A stretch of 64,000 bases of DNA from Marinobacter sp. BW6 (GTDB lineage: Bacteria > Pseudomonadota > Gammaproteobacteria > Pseudomonadales > Oleiphilaceae): NCBI RefSeq assembly GCF_008107725.1, contig NZ_VIRN01000061.1, forward strand, positions 186,001-250,000, given 5' to 3'. The notes beneath the pieces are model-generated. The model had not been told where the DNA came from, searched no databases, and worked only from the letters and a program-made list of their open reading frames with translations. Positions within the stretch are counted from its first letter, which is position 1. The number at the start of each line of letters is the position of its first letter. Below are positions 16,262 to 25,544 of the stretch, one piece after another. The translations under genes were made by a program, and so were the position numbers.

Positions 16262-17596
16262 TCAGGGTGTTAGCCCCGCATGCCTCAGGGCAAAGGCAGC
16301 GCCCAGCCAGGCCAGCATGACGAGCGGCAAGTATCGACCCACCAGGTATATCCGCCATTCCCACCAACGGCTCTGGGTACCCAACACCGTCCGGATCTTC
16401 TCGCGCGGAATAAACCAGCAGAACATAGCGGCCCCCAACACCCCGGAAAAGATAATCACATTACCGCCGGCCACCCGGTCGATCACATCCAGCACCGGCT
16501 CCCCGGCAATGTTCCATTCCAGCGGCGTGAAACTCAGTGCGGAGGCTGTGCCCAACACCAGCATGACCAGGGTAACCAGACTCACGGCCTTGCCATTGCT
16601 CAGCCGAAGCTCCTCCGCCACCGCAGCAATCATCACCTTCAGGCCGGCCAGGCTGGAACTGAACGCTGCCATGAAGAAAAGGCTGAAAAACAGTGTGCCC
16701 ACCCAGTAACCACCGACCATGTCCTCAAACACCAGGGGCATGGTCACAAAGGCCAGCTGGCTGCCCTCCGTCGGCTCCATACCCAGACTGAACACAAACG
16801 GAAAGATCATCCAGCCCGCCAATAGCGCCACACTGGTCTCGGTGCCTGCAACAACCAGACAGGCCCTGGGCACATGGGTCTGCCGGGGTATAAAGCTGCC
16901 GTAGGTCACCAGATATCCCTGACCAATCGCCAGAGAGTAGAAGGCCTGCCCGAAGGCAAACGCCCAGAGCTTGCCATCCGTCAAACGACTCCAGTCCACC
17001 TGGAAAAAGAAATCCTTGGTCTGCTCCCAGCCCGGCGTGCGGCTAGCAAAGATCACCAGCCCGATCATCACAACAAGCAAAACCGGCATGAGAATCTTCG
17101 ACATCAACTCAATGGCGGATACATCCTTGGCCAGGATAATCGCGCCAACCAGGGTCACGGCGAAGAAATACCAGAGGGAGTTGTAGCCAGCGGTAAAATC
17201 GTCAAACACTTGGAGGCTGTCTGTCGTTGCACCGACTGCATAGCCAAGCGTCCAACCAGTAACCACAAGGTAATAGCTGGTAATGGCCATGGTAATCAGC
17301 ACCACAAACCAGCCATACACCACCCCGAAGCGATTCACCTGCCGGTAGGTCTGAACGGTGCTGCCCTTGGAAAGCCGGCCGGCAGACACTTCGAGAATCA
17401 TAATGGGCAAAACCACCACAACCAGCGCCAACAGATAAGCCACCACAAAGGCGCCACCGCCGTTCTCCCCCACCATGTACGGAAACCGCCACAGGTTCCC
17501 CAGCCCCACCGCCGCCGCGGCCATGGAGGCCACAAACGCAGGCTCGGAACTCCACTGTTTGCGGGATTCCTCAATAAACTCGTGGCGCTTTCGCAC
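16262..17596 (-). CDS. sodium-dependent neurotransmitter-type (SNF/NSS) symporter
   Basis: The 444-residue membrane protein has the NSS helix-1 signature AAAVGLGNLWRFPYMVGENGGGAF near residues 27-50. About eleven to twelve hydrophobic segments follow, including ITSYYLVVTGWTLGYA. Bacterial members (LeuT, TnaT, MhsT) import amino acids with sodium; the substrate here is unknown. The start is GTG at 17596, with GGAG about eight bases upstream. It is a single gene: the 428-base upstream gap holds the second composite repeat, and the next gene beyond is in the same direction. Confidence 0.9.
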   Translation of the reverse strand: MRKRHEFIEESRKQWSSEPAFVASMAAAAVGLGNLWRFPYMVGENGGGAFVVAYLLALVVVVLPIMILEVSAGRLSKGSTVQTYRQVNRFGVVYGWFVVLITMAITSYYLVVTGWTLGYAVGATTDSLQVFDDFTAGYNSLWYFFAVTLVGAIILAKDVSAIELMSKILMPVLLVVMIGLVIFASRTPGWEQTKDFFFQVDWSRLTDGKLWAFAFGQAFYSLAIGQGYLVTYGSFIPRQTHVPRACLVVAGTETSVALLAGWMIFPFVFSLGMEPTEGSQLAFVTMPLVFEDMVGGYWVGTLFFSLFFMAAFSSSLAGLKVMIAAVAEELRLSNGKAVSLVTLVMLVLGTASALSFTPLEWNIAGEPVLDVIDRVAGGNVIIFSGVLGAAMFCWFIPREKIRTVLGTQSRWWEWRIYLVGRYLPLVMLAWLGAAFALRHAGLTP

Positions 17597-17724
17597 GGGG
17601 GGTCTCCAATGCCGGGGACTTTCAATGCATTGAAGGCTAGCAAATCATGGGTTGGGCCGCATGACTGATATCAACTTGGGGTTTCTGGGATTAACAGAAC
17701 TTTAGCCTTGGGGGAGTGGCCGGC

Positions 17725-18006
17725 GATGGGGGTACCTTTTCTTCTGGGAAAAACAACTCGCTTCGCTCAGACATTTTTTCCCGCCAGAAAAGATACCCCC
17801 ACCACCGTCCTTCGGACTAAGGAATGCACTTCTTCAAAAAAGAGAAAGCAAGATTTTGAAAATCGCGATATCTCGAGAGTATCTCGGCGCGGGGTGACCG
17901 GTGGATTTTCCGCCGGAAAAAGATGTCTGAGCGAAGCGAGTTGCTTTTTCCAAGAAAAATCCACCGGCCACCCCGCAGGCCCGCCCCTAAACAAGCAGGC
18001 TACAAC
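17725..18006. repeat. composite inverted double-hairpin repeat, copy 2
   Basis: This copy of the element at 4700-4985 lies in the 428-base gap between the symporter and thiolase genes. Hairpin A spans about 17725-17803 with loop 17755-17773 (AACTCGCTTCGCTCAGACA). Hairpin B spans about 17887-17977 with loop 17924-17942. The B loop is again the exact reverse complement of the A loop, although both differ from copy 1 by one base (GCTTCG against GCTGCG). The 80-base spacers of the two copies are not alike. Nothing coding is seen in it. Confidence 0.85.
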
Positions 18007-18024
18007 GAGGACCAGTCTGACAAA

Positions 18025-19206
18025 TCAGATCAACTCAATAGCAACAGCAGTCCCCTCGCCACCACCAATACACAGCGAAGCCACACCACGCTTCAGGCCA
18101 CGCTGCTTCAGGGCATTGATCAGGGTAACGATGATCCGCGAACCGGAAGAGCCGATCGGGTGACCGAGGGCGCAGGCGCCGCCGTGGACGTTGACCTTGT
18201 CAGCCGGCAATTTCAGCTCGTTGATGGCCGCCAGGGTAACCACGGCGAAGGCTTCGTTGATCTCGAAGAGATCCACGTCGTCCACGGTCCAGCCGGCTTT
18301 CTTGAGCACCTTCTCGATGGCGCCGATGGGCGCCAGGGTGAACTCCGCAGGCAGGCGTGCGTGGGTGGCGTGGGCCACGATGCGGGCTTGCGGCGTCAGG
18401 CCGCGGGCGTCGGCTTCGGCGGCGGAGGCCAGCACCAATGCGGAGGCACCGTCGCTGATGGAGCTGGAGTTGGCCGCAGTCACGGAACCGTCTTTGGCGA
18501 AGGCCGGCTTCAGGTGCGGGATTTTCTCCGGTTTGGCATTCCCCGGCTGCTCGTCGGTATCGACTTCAGTGTCGCCACCACGGCCAGAAACAGTTACCGG
18601 AACAATCTCGTCACGGAACCAGCCGTTTTCGATGGCGGCCAGGGATTTCTGCAGGGAACCGATGGCGAATTCGTCCATGGCCTGGCGGCTGATGTCGTAT
18701 TTGTCAGCGGTACGCTGGGCGAAGACGCCCATCAGGCCGCCTTCGTAGGCGTCTTCCAGGCCATCCAGGAACATACTGTCCATTACCTGGCCATGGCCCA
18801 TGCGCATACCGGCGCGGGCTTTGGGCAGGAGATACGGCGCCTGGCTCATGTTTTCCATGCCGCCGGCGATCATGATGTTGTTGGTGCCAGCCTTGATCTG
18901 GTCGTGGGCCATGATCACGGCCTGCATGCCGGAGCCGCACATCTTGTTGATGGTGGTGCAGCCGGAGCTGTCCGGAATGCCGGAGGCGCGCGAGGCCTGG
19001 CGGGCCGGAGCCTGGCCCAGGCCAGCGGGCAGTACGCAGCCCATGATCACTTCCTGGACATCCGCCGGCTGAAGGCCGGAGCGTTCAATGGCGGCCTTGA
19101 TGGAGATGGCGCCCAGGTCCGGCGAGCGCACGGAGCTGAGGGCGCCCATCATGCCGCCCATCGGGGTACGGGCTGATCCTGCGATGACTACGTCGTTGTT
19201 GCTCAT
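18025..19206 (-). CDS. acetyl-CoA acetyltransferase (thiolase)
   Basis: The 393-residue product carries the thiolase nucleophile Cys90 (TTINKMCGSGMQAV), the motif NVHGGACALGHPIGSSG with the catalytic His, and the C-terminal SLCIGGGEGTA Cys. It cleaves acetoacetyl-CoA or 2-methylacetoacetyl-CoA, or condenses acetyl-CoA. I chose the ATG at 19206 (MSNNDVVIAG) because GAGGAAAACC precedes it; a start at 19218 adds MRKT. It is the third gene of a three-gene operon after an SDR and an acyl-CoA dehydrogenase. That set matches the last steps of isoleucine (2-methylbutyryl-CoA) breakdown, in which this enzyme would release acetyl-CoA and propionyl-CoA, or the acetoacetyl-CoA end of leucine breakdown. 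Confidence 0.92.
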   Translation of the reverse strand: MSNNDVVIAGSARTPMGGMMGALSSVRSPDLGAISIKAAIERSGLQPADVQEVIMGCVLPAGLGQAPARQASRASGIPDSSGCTTINKMCGSGMQAVIMAHDQIKAGTNNIMIAGGMENMSQAPYLLPKARAGMRMGHGQVMDSMFLDGLEDAYEGGLMGVFAQRTADKYDISRQAMDEFAIGSLQKSLAAIENGWFRDEIVPVTVSGRGGDTEVDTDEQPGNAKPEKIPHLKPAFAKDGSVTAANSSSISDGASALVLASAAEADARGLTPQARIVAHATHARLPAEFTLAPIGAIEKVLKKAGWTVDDVDLFEINEAFAVVTLAAINELKLPADKVNVHGGACALGHPIGSSGSRIIVTLINALKQRGLKRGVASLCIGGGEGTAVAIELI

Positions 19207-19222
19207 GGTTTTCCTCACTTAA

Positions 19223-20374
19223 TCAGGCTTTGCCCAGCACAGAGCGGGCAATAATTTCTTTCATGACTTCCGAGGTGCCGCCATAAATGCGCTGTACCCG
19301 CGCGTCGATGAAGGCCCGGGAAATCGGGTATTCGGTGGTGTAACCGTACCCGCCAAACAGCTGCAGGCAGCCATCGGCTACGCGGCACTGCATTTCGGTG
19401 GCGCTGTACTTGGCCATGGAGGCGGTCGGCGCATCGAGTTCGCCGAGGTCGTATTGGTCGATGCACTGGTCCACGAACGCCTTGTTCACACGGTAGTCGG
19501 TTTCCATGCGGGCGATCTCGAAACGGGTGTTTTGCAGTTGGGCCAGTTTCTGGCCGAACAGTTCCCGTTCCTGGGCGTAGGCGATGGTCAAGTCCAGGGA
19601 GCCACGGGCGGCAGCTACGCCGAGGGCACCGATCACCAGACGTTCCCGGGGCAGTTCCTTCATCAGGTAAACAAAACCCTGCCCCTCTTCACCGAGGAGT
19701 GCGGACGCCGGTATGCGCATGTCGGAGAAGAACAGCTCGGAGGTATCCCCGGAATGCTGGCCGATCTTGTCCAGGTTGCGGCCTTTGCTATAGCCCGGCA
19801 ATGACGTATCCACCAGGAACAGGCTAATGCCGCGGGCACCGGCTTTCGGGTCGGTTTTCGCGGCGACGATGACCATGTCTGCGTGCTGGCCGTTGGTGAT
19901 GAAAGTCTTGGAACCGTTCAGGATGTACTCATCGCCATCCTTGACCGCACTGGTGCGGATGGCCTGCAGATCACTGCCGGCGCCGGGCTCGGTCATGGCG
20001 ATGGCGCCAACAGCCTCACCAGAGACCAGCTTGGGCAGCCACTGTTGCCGTTGTTCTTCATTACCCATATGGCTCAGATAGGGAGCAACAATGTCCGAAT
20101 GCACCATCACGTTGGTCGACAGCGCGCCGAATCCCATGCGGGCAAGCTCCTCACCCACCACCACAGAGAACTGGAAAGGCGCGCCAATGCCGCCCCACTC
20201 TTCGGGCACATCCACACACAGCATCCCGGCGTTGCCCAGAGTATTCCAGAGCTCGCGAGGCACCAGCCCGGACTTCTCCCAGGCTTCGTAGTGGGGCGTC
20301 ACTTCTTTTTCCAGGACCTTGATAACGGAATCCCGGAACATCGCCAGTTCTTCTTTATCAACAGACACGGTCAT
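19223..20374 (-). CDS. acyl-CoA dehydrogenase (short/branched-chain type)
   Basis: The product of about 383 residues has the full acyl-CoA dehydrogenase fold. It shows AIAMTEPGAGSDLQAIRTSA (FAD/substrate signature), NGSKTFITNGQHAD, and the C-terminal motif QLFGGYGYTTEYPISRAFIDARVQRIYGGTSE. It oxidises an acyl-CoA to the enoyl-CoA with an electron-transfer flavoprotein. The start at 20374 (MTVSVDKEEL) has AGGAGACATAC before it. The 16-base gap to thiolase shows an operon. Its pairing with thiolase and a hydroxyacyl-CoA dehydrogenase, opposite liuR, points to branched short-chain acyl-CoAs, but chain-length preference cannot be read directly. Confidence 0.92.
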   Translation of the reverse strand: MTVSVDKEELAMFRDSVIKVLEKEVTPHYEAWEKSGLVPRELWNTLGNAGMLCVDVPEEWGGIGAPFQFSVVVGEELARMGFGALSTNVMVHSDIVAPYLSHMGNEEQRQQWLPKLVSGEAVGAIAMTEPGAGSDLQAIRTSAVKDGDEYILNGSKTFITNGQHADMVIVAAKTDPKAGARGISLFLVDTSLPGYSKGRNLDKIGQHSGDTSELFFSDMRIPASALLGEEGQGFVYLMKELPRERLVIGALGVAAARGSLDLTIAYAQERELFGQKLAQLQNTRFEIARMETDYRVNKAFVDQCIDQYDLGELDAPTASMAKYSATEMQCRVADGCLQLFGGYGYTTEYPISRAFIDARVQRIYGGTSEVMKEIIARSVLGKA

Positions 20375-20398
20375 GTATGTCTCCTGCAACTGAATGCT

Positions 20399-21160
20399 TT
20401 ACTTGGGCGCCATGCGAAGCGCGCAGTCCAGACGAATCACTTCGCCATTGAGAATCGGGTTGCGCACCATCTGGTCCACCATCATGCCGAACTCTTCCGG
20501 CTTGCCGAGGCGCTTCGGGAACGGCAGCGTGGCTGCCAGGCTTTCCTGAACTTCGTCGGGCATACCCGCCATCATGGGCGTCATGAACAGGCCTGGTGCA
20601 ATCGTATTTACACGGATGCCCTCGCGAGCCAGCTCACGGGCCGACTGCAGGGTTAGCGATACCACACCGCCCTTGGAGGCACTGTAGGCCGCCTGGCCAA
20701 TCTGGCCCTCGTAGGCGGCCACCGATGCTGTATTGATGATCACACCGCGTTCACCATCAGCGTTGGGTTCGCGCTGGGCCATATCCGCTGCCGCCAGGCG
20801 CAGGATGTTAAAGGTACCAATCAGGTTGACCTGAATAACCTTGCTGAAGTTCTCCAGGGGCATCACACCCTCACGGCCCAGAATCTTCGAGGCCGTGGCA
20901 ATACCAGCACAGTTCACAGCAATACCGCAGGGGCCATGAGCCTCCCGGGCGGCATTAATGGCCGCTTCGGCGCTGTCCGGGGAACTGACATCGCATTTCA
21001 GGAAGATGCCGCCGATATCCGCGGCCACCTTTTCACCCTGCTCTTGCTGAAGATCAAGAACAGCGACCTTGCAGCCGGCAGCGGCCAGTGCGCGCGCCGC
21101 ACCCTCGCCCAGTCCGGAAGCACCGCCTGTTACAATGGCTGCCACATTTTTGAATTCCAT
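20399..21160 (-). CDS. SDR-family 3-hydroxyacyl-CoA dehydrogenase (HSD17B10-like)
   Basis: The 253-residue product is a classical short-chain dehydrogenase: [15 protein letters not shown] binds the cofactor, VLDLQQ ends beta-2 (NAD preference), NCAGIA is present, and the catalytic YSASKGG lies near residue 157. Long insert-free length and SDR features such as [21 protein letters not shown] resemble 3-hydroxy-2-methylbutyryl-CoA dehydrogenases. It is the first gene of the minus-strand operon and diverges from liuR, with the LiuR box between them. It would supply the 3-oxoacyl-CoA for the thiolase. Exact substrate is inference. Confidence 0.88.
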   Translation of the reverse strand: MEFKNVAAIVTGGASGLGEGAARALAAAGCKVAVLDLQQEQGEKVAADIGGIFLKCDVSSPDSAEAAINAAREAHGPCGIAVNCAGIATASKILGREGVMPLENFSKVIQVNLIGTFNILRLAAADMAQREPNADGERGVIINTASVAAYEGQIGQAAYSASKGGVVSLTLQSARELAREGIRVNTIAPGLFMTPMMAGMPDEVQESLAATLPFPKRLGKPEEFGMMVDQMVRNPILNGEVIRLDCALRMAPK

Positions 21161-21214
21161 CGTTCACTCCCCTTTTCAGGATTCTGTTTGTTAAAAATCG
21201 GACCCTAAAACTAC

Positions 21215-21231
21215 TTTACGTTTACGTAAAC
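21215..21231. promoter_or_regulatory. LiuR operator
   Basis: TTTACGTTTACGTAAAC contains the perfect 12-bp palindrome GTTTACGTAAAC (21220-21231) and matches the published LiuR-type motif of proteobacteria. It lies in the divergent gap (21161-21264), 34 bases before liuR and 55 bases before the SDR start, so it can control both operons. Confidence 0.85.
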
Positions 21232-21264
21232 TTTATCTAACCTAAGTCTAAAAAGGAAATCCCA

Positions 21265-21708
21265 ATGGACATTAAACAGACATACAGCATCAGCGAGCTC
21301 GCCAAAGAGTTCGACGTGACAACCCGGAGCATCCGTTTCTACGAAGATCAGGAACTGCTCAAGCCTACTCGGCGCGGGCAGACACGGATCTTTAGTTCAA
21401 AGGATCGTGTGCGTCTGAAGCTTATTCTTCGGGGCAAGCGTATGGGCTTTTCCCTGGCAGAAACCAAAGAGCTGTTCGACCTTTGGGACGAAACCCTCAG
21501 CGGCAACGAAAAACAGCTGCTCAAGATGCTAACCATTCTGGACAACAAACGGGCGCAACTCGAACAGCAGAAAAACGACATTGCCCAGGCAGAAATGGAA
21601 ATGGATACAGCCGAAGCCCGGTGCCGAGAAGCCCTGACCGAGCTGCAGAAGAAAAAGAAACAGCAGACCCCGGCAAACGAAGAAGCCAGGCAGACCGCTG
21701 AAAACTAA
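21265..21708 (+). CDS. liuR: MerR-family regulator of branched-chain acyl-CoA catabolism
   Basis: The 147-residue product has a MerR winged helix (YSISELAKEFDVTTRSIRFYEDQELLKPTRRGQTRIF, residues 7-43), the second helix pair with RMGFSLAETKELF, and a coiled-coil dimer helix. The C-terminus is charged and Lys-rich (ELQKKKKQQT). No metal-binding Cys residues are present, consistent with an organic ligand such as a branched acyl-CoA. LiuR represses the liu genes until the pathway intermediate appears; that role is known for the family. It is the first gene of the liu operon here, and the recognised box lies directly upstream. AAAAGGAAAT precedes the ATG. Confidence 0.9.
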   Translation: MDIKQTYSISELAKEFDVTTRSIRFYEDQELLKPTRRGQTRIFSSKDRVRLKLILRGKRMGFSLAETKELFDLWDETLSGNEKQLLKMLTILDNKRAQLEQQKNDIAQAEMEMDTAEARCREALTELQKKKKQQTPANEEARQTAEN

Positions 21709-21737
21709 TGAATGACAGAAATCAAAGGTAGCCAACG

Positions 21738-22907
21738 ATGAAATCACAATACTCAGAGCTCAACTTCGGCCTTGGTGAAACCCTCGACATGCTCCGCGAG
21801 CAGATCAACGGTTTCGCCGCTTCCGAAATCGCACCGCGCGCCGAGGAAATCGACCGCAACAACGAGTTCCCCATGGACCTGTGGCGGAAAATGGGCGACA
21901 TGGGCCTGCTGGGTATTACCGTGAGCGAAGAATACGGCGGCTCCGACATGGGCTACCTGGCGCACGTCATCGCCATGGAAGAAATTAGCCGTGCTTCCGC
22001 CTCCGTTGGCCTCTCCTACGGTGCCCACTCAAACCTGTGTGTGAACCAGATTCACCGCAACGGCACCGAAGAACAGAAACAGAAATACCTGCCGAAGCTC
22101 GTCAGTGGCGAGCACATTGGCGCCCTGGCCATGTCCGAGCCCAACGCCGGCTCCGACGTCATCTCCATGAAACTGACCGCCAAAGACGCCGGTGACCACT
22201 ACGTCCTCAACGGCAACAAAATGTGGATTACCAACGGCCCGGATGCGAACACCTACGTCATCTACGCCAAAACCGACACCTCCGCCGGCTCCAAGGGCGT
22301 GACCGCCTTCATCGTAGAGCGTGACGCCCCGGGCTTCAGCCGCCACCAGAAACTCGACAAACTCGGCATGCGCGGCTCCAACACCTGCGAACTGGTGTTC
22401 CAGGACTGCAAAGTACCCAAGGAAAACGTCCTGGGCGGCGTGGGCAACGGCGCCAAAGTCCTGATGAGCGGCCTCGACTACGAACGCCTCGTCCTCTCCG
22501 GCGGCCCGCTGGGCATCATGCAAGCAGCCATGGACGTGGTCGTTCCCTACATCCGCGAGCGCAAACAGTTCGGCCAGGCCATCGGCGAATTCGAACTGGT
22601 ACAGGGCAAAGTCGCCGACATGTACACCTGGATGAACACCGCCAAATCCTACGTCTACATGGTCGCCATGTCTGCCGACCGCGGCGCGGAAACCACCCGT
22701 AAAGACGCCGCCGGCGCGATCCTCTACTCCGCCGAAATGGCCACCAAAATCGCCCTGGACGCCATCCAGCTGCTCGGCGGCAATGGCTACATCAACGAAT
22801 ACCCGACAGGCCGCCTGCTACGCGACGCCAAGCTGTATGAAATCGGTGCCGGAACGTCCGAAATCCGCCGAATGCTGATCGGCCGAGAGCTGTACCTGAA
22901 CAAGTAA
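21738..22907 (+). CDS. liuA: isovaleryl-CoA dehydrogenase
   Basis: The 389-residue product oxidises isovaleryl-CoA to 3-methylcrotonyl-CoA in leucine degradation, passing electrons to ETF. Motifs seen are [42 protein letters not shown] (an isovaleryl-CoA dehydrogenase feature) and [41 protein letters not shown] at the C-terminus. Residues ADRG and the catalytic Glu region around 245-255 ([18 protein letters not shown]) match the Ivd type, in which the base lies in this helix. It follows liuR by 29 bases. A long structured gap separates it from liuB. Confidence 0.93.
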   Translation: MKSQYSELNFGLGETLDMLREQINGFAASEIAPRAEEIDRNNEFPMDLWRKMGDMGLLGITVSEEYGGSDMGYLAHVIAMEEISRASASVGLSYGAHSNLCVNQIHRNGTEEQKQKYLPKLVSGEHIGALAMSEPNAGSDVISMKLTAKDAGDHYVLNGNKMWITNGPDANTYVIYAKTDTSAGSKGVTAFIVERDAPGFSRHQKLDKLGMRGSNTCELVFQDCKVPKENVLGGVGNGAKVLMSGLDYERLVLSGGPLGIMQAAMDVVVPYIRERKQFGQAIGEFELVQGKVADMYTWMNTAKSYVYMVAMSADRGAETTRKDAAGAILYSAEMATKIALDAIQLLGGNGYINEYPTGRLLRDAKLYEIGAGTSEIRRMLIGRELYLNK

Positions 22908-22926
22908 AACGCAGCTTCAAGCCAGG

Positions 22927-22958
22927 GGCCGTCCTTGGCCAGAAAACCAGGGACGGCC
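22927..22958 (+). repeat. hairpin in the liuA-liuB gap
   Basis: GGCCGTCCTTGG (22927-22938) pairs with CCAGGGACGGCC (22947-22958) over 12 bp with one G-T pair and an 8-nt loop. It is not followed by a T run, so it is not a classical terminator. It stands 19 bases after the liuA stop. Confidence 0.75.
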
Positions 22959-22977
22959 AGCACCCAAAGCACGACGA

Positions 22978-23085
22978 GGGACTGGTGGGGTGTCTTTCCG
23001 GGAATGTCTGTGGCCAGGGATGGCCACAGCCAAGCGCACAGGGATGTGCTCGTAGCGGTTCCCGGAAAGATTCCCTGCCAGTCCC
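22978..23085 (+). repeat. three-way-junction-like palindromic element in the liuA-liuB gap
   Basis: Nested pairing covers 108 bases. The outer stem is GGGACTGG (22978-22985) with CCAGTCCC (23078-23085), and the second stem is TCTTTCCGGGAA (22993-23004) with TTCCCGGAAAGA (23059-23070), both perfect. They enclose two small hairpins with the same GGGA loop: TGTGGCCA/TGGCCACA (23009-23028) and GCACA/TGTGC (23036-23049). It occupies most of the 206-base gap between co-directional genes and is non-coding. It may be a repeat family member, an mRNA processing or stability element, or a structured RNA. Confidence 0.75.
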
Positions 23086-23113
23086 GCCGCCCCGAACCTC
23101 GAGGCCCGAAAAA

Positions 23114-24721
23114 ATGACAATACTTCAAAGCAAGATTAATCCCAGGTCCGAAGAGTTCCAGGCCAACCAGGAATCCATGGCCCAGGCCGTAGCCGACCTG
23201 CGCGACAAAGTGTCCACCATCCAGCAAGGCGGCGGCCCCTCCTACCAGGAGCGCCACATCGCCCGTGGCAAACTGCTCCCCAGAGAGCGCATCAACCGCC
23301 TCCTGGACGACGGCTCCCCGTTCCTGGAAATCGGCCAGTTCGCCGCCTACAACGTCTATGATGAAGAAGTCCCCGCTGCAGGCGTGATCGCTGGCGTGGG
23401 CCGCGTCTCTGGCACCGAATGCATGATCATCGCCAACGACGCCACCGTAAAAGGCGGCAGCTACTACCCCCTGACGGTGAAAAAACACCTGCGCGCTCAG
23501 GAAATCGCCCTGCAGAACCGCCTGCCGTGCATCTACCTGGTCGACTCCGGCGGTGCCAACCTGCCCCGCCAGGACGAAGTCTTCCCGGATCGCGACCACT
23601 TCGGCCGCATCTTCTATAACCAGGCCCGCATGTCTGCCGACGACATCCCCCAGATCGCCGTTGTTATGGGCCTGTGCACCGCCGGTGGCGCCTACGTACC
23701 CGCCATGGCCGACGAATCCATCATCGTCCGCAACCAGGGCACCATCTTCCTGGCCGGCCCGCCGCTGGTAAAAGCTGCCACCGGTGAAGTGGTCAGCGCT
23801 GAAGACCTCGGGGGCGCCGACGTCCACTGTAAAATTTCCGGTGTTGCCGACCATTACGCCGAGAACGACGCCCACGCACTGGAAATCGCCCGGCGCAGCG
23901 TCTCCAACCTGAACCGTCGCAAGCCAACGGATGTGGAGATTCGCAAACCCAAGGCTCCGTTGTTCGACGCCGAAGAGATCTACGGCATCGTTGGCACCGA
24001 CCTGCGCAAGCAGTTCGACGTGCGTGACGTCATCGCCCGCATTGTCGACGGTTCGGAATTCGACGAATTCAAACGCTACTACGGACAGACCCTGGTCACC
24101 GGCTTTGCCCATATCCATGGCTACCCGGTTGGCATCATCGCCAACAACGGCATCCTGTTCGGCGAGTCTGCCCAGAAAGGCGCGCACTTTGTGGAACTTT
24201 GCTGCCAGCGCAACATCCCGCTGCTGTTCCTGCAGAACATTACCGGCTTCATGGTCGGCCAGAAATACGAGTCTGAAGGCATCGCCAAGCACGGCGCCAA
24301 GATGGTTATGGCCGTGGCCTGTGCCAACGTCCCCAAGATCACCGTACTGATCGGTGGCTCATTTGGGGCGGGCAACTACGGCATGTGCGGCCGCGCCTAC
24401 AGCCCCGACTTCCTGTGGATGTGGCCAAATGCCCGCATCTCCGTCATGGGCGGCGAGCAGGCCGCCGGCGTTATGGCCACCGTTCGCCGCGAGGGTATGG
24501 AGCGGAAGGGCCAGGAATGGAGCGCCGAGGAAGAGGCTGAGTTCAAGAAGCCGATCATCGACACCTACGAACACCAGGGCCACCCCTACTACGCCAGTGC
24601 TCGTCTCTGGGACGACGGCGTCATCGACCCAGCCCAGACCCGGGAAGTGGTTGCCCTGAGCCTGTCTGCCACCCTTAACCGACCCGCCAAGCCCACACGC
24701 TTTGGCGTGTTCCGGATGTAA
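23114..24721 (+). CDS. liuB: 3-methylcrotonyl-CoA carboxylase, carboxyltransferase subunit
   Basis: The 535-residue product has the crotonase-like N- and C-half carboxyltransferase domains: [42 protein letters not shown] and [27 protein letters not shown], each an acyl-CoA or biotin-binding segment. It transfers the carboxyl group from biotin on LiuD to 3-methylcrotonyl-CoA, giving 3-methylglutaconyl-CoA. The ATG at 23114 ([10 protein letters not shown]) starts just after the structured gap; an earlier in-frame ATG at 22985 would code through that element and is rejected. It lies 14 bases before liuC. Lengths of 530-540 are usual for the family. Confidence 0.93.
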   Translation: MTILQSKINPRSEEFQANQESMAQAVADLRDKVSTIQQGGGPSYQERHIARGKLLPRERINRLLDDGSPFLEIGQFAAYNVYDEEVPAAGVIAGVGRVSGTECMIIANDATVKGGSYYPLTVKKHLRAQEIALQNRLPCIYLVDSGGANLPRQDEVFPDRDHFGRIFYNQARMSADDIPQIAVVMGLCTAGGAYVPAMADESIIVRNQGTIFLAGPPLVKAATGEVVSAEDLGGADVHCKISGVADHYAENDAHALEIARRSVSNLNRRKPTDVEIRKPKAPLFDAEEIYGIVGTDLRKQFDVRDVIARIVDGSEFDEFKRYYGQTLVTGFAHIHGYPVGIIANNGILFGESAQKGAHFVELCCQRNIPLLFLQNITGFMVGQKYESEGIAKHGAKMVMAVACANVPKITVLIGGSFGAGNYGMCGRAYSPDFLWMWPNARISVMGGEQAAGVMATVRREGMERKGQEWSAEEEAEFKKPIIDTYEHQGHPYYASARLWDDGVIDPAQTREVVALSLSATLNRPAKPTRFGVFRM

Positions 24722-24735
24722 TCGGGGAGACTGAC

Positions 24736-25542
24736 ATGACAGACAACGAATCCGCAGTCCTGCTCAGACACCGGTCAGAAGGCATTGCCGAGGTGGTTCT
24801 CAACCGCCCGGACAAGCGCAACGCCTTTGACGACCTGATCATCCAGCAGCTGATCCGCACCCTCACCGAGGTGAATGCCGACAACAGCGTGAAGGTCGTT
24901 ATCCTGCGCTCCGAAGGCAAACACTTCTCTGCCGGGGCCGACCTTGGCTGGATGCGCCGCATGGCCGAGAACACCCGCCAGGAAAACCTGGACGATTCCC
25001 GGGAACTGGCGCGGCTAATGAACGTACTCAACCACCTCTCCAAGCCGGTAATCGGCCTGGTACAGGGCGCTGCCTTCGGCGGCGCGGTCGGCCTTGCCGC
25101 CTGCTGCGACATCGTCATTGCCAGCGAGAAATCCAGCTTTTGCCTCAGTGAAGTGAAGCTGGGCCTGATTCCGGCGGTGATCAGCCCCTACGTGGTGCGC
25201 GCCATCGGCGAGCGCCAGGCCCGGCGGTACTTCATCTCCGCTGAAGTGTTCACCGCAAAGCAGGCTCAGGAGTACGGCCTTGTGCACATCGTTTGTGACG
25301 ATGTTGAGGCTATGGAAGACCGCTGCAACGACATGCTCCAGCAACTGGCCATGAACGGGCCCGAGGCCATGAAAGCCGCCAAGGACCTGGTATTCGCCGT
25401 CAGCCACAAGCCCATCAACGACGACGTGATTGACGACACTGCACACCGCATCGCGGATATCCGGGTGGGTGAAGAAGGGCAGGAAGGGCTTAGCGCCTTC
25501 CTGAACAAGCGCAAGGCCAACTGGGTTCCGGAGGAAAAATAA
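24736..25542 (+). CDS. liuC: methylglutaconyl-CoA hydratase
   Basis: The 268-residue product is an enoyl-CoA hydratase: VVLNRPDKRNAFDDLIIQQL, HFSAGADLGWMRRMAE (oxyanion-hole segment) and FGGAVGLAACCDIVIASEKSSF. It hydrates 3-methylglutaconyl-CoA to HMG-CoA in the liu pathway. A shared ADLxWM motif is common in this subfamily. It lies between liuB and liuD, two bases before the liuD ATG. Position in the operon gives the specific role. Confidence 0.9.
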   Translation: MTDNESAVLLRHRSEGIAEVVLNRPDKRNAFDDLIIQQLIRTLTEVNADNSVKVVILRSEGKHFSAGADLGWMRRMAENTRQENLDDSRELARLMNVLNHLSKPVIGLVQGAAFGGAVGLAACCDIVIASEKSSFCLSEVKLGLIPAVISPYVVRAIGERQARRYFISAEVFTAKQAQEYGLVHIVCDDVEAMEDRCNDMLQQLAMNGPEAMKAAKDLVFAVSHKPINDDVIDDTAHRIADIRVGEEGQEGLSAFLNKRKANWVPEEK

Positions 25543-25544
25543 CA

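Noticed and set aside
16874..17668. 264-codon plus-strand frame opposite the sodium symporter
   Set aside because: Antisense of a well supported membrane protein; His/Gln-rich, no domain.
17708..18163. Open frames through the second composite repeat
   Set aside because: Same reason; translation mirrors the hairpin arms and the frame enters the thiolase gene antisense.
22985..23113. 43-residue N-terminal extension of liuB
   Set aside because: It would translate the structured intergenic element; the ATG at 23114 starts the conserved protein.
22787..24292. 501-codon minus-strand frame opposite liuA/liuB
   Set aside because: Antisense shadow of two strongly supported genes; it arises from high third-position GC, with a His/Gly/Ala-biased product and no recognisable domain.
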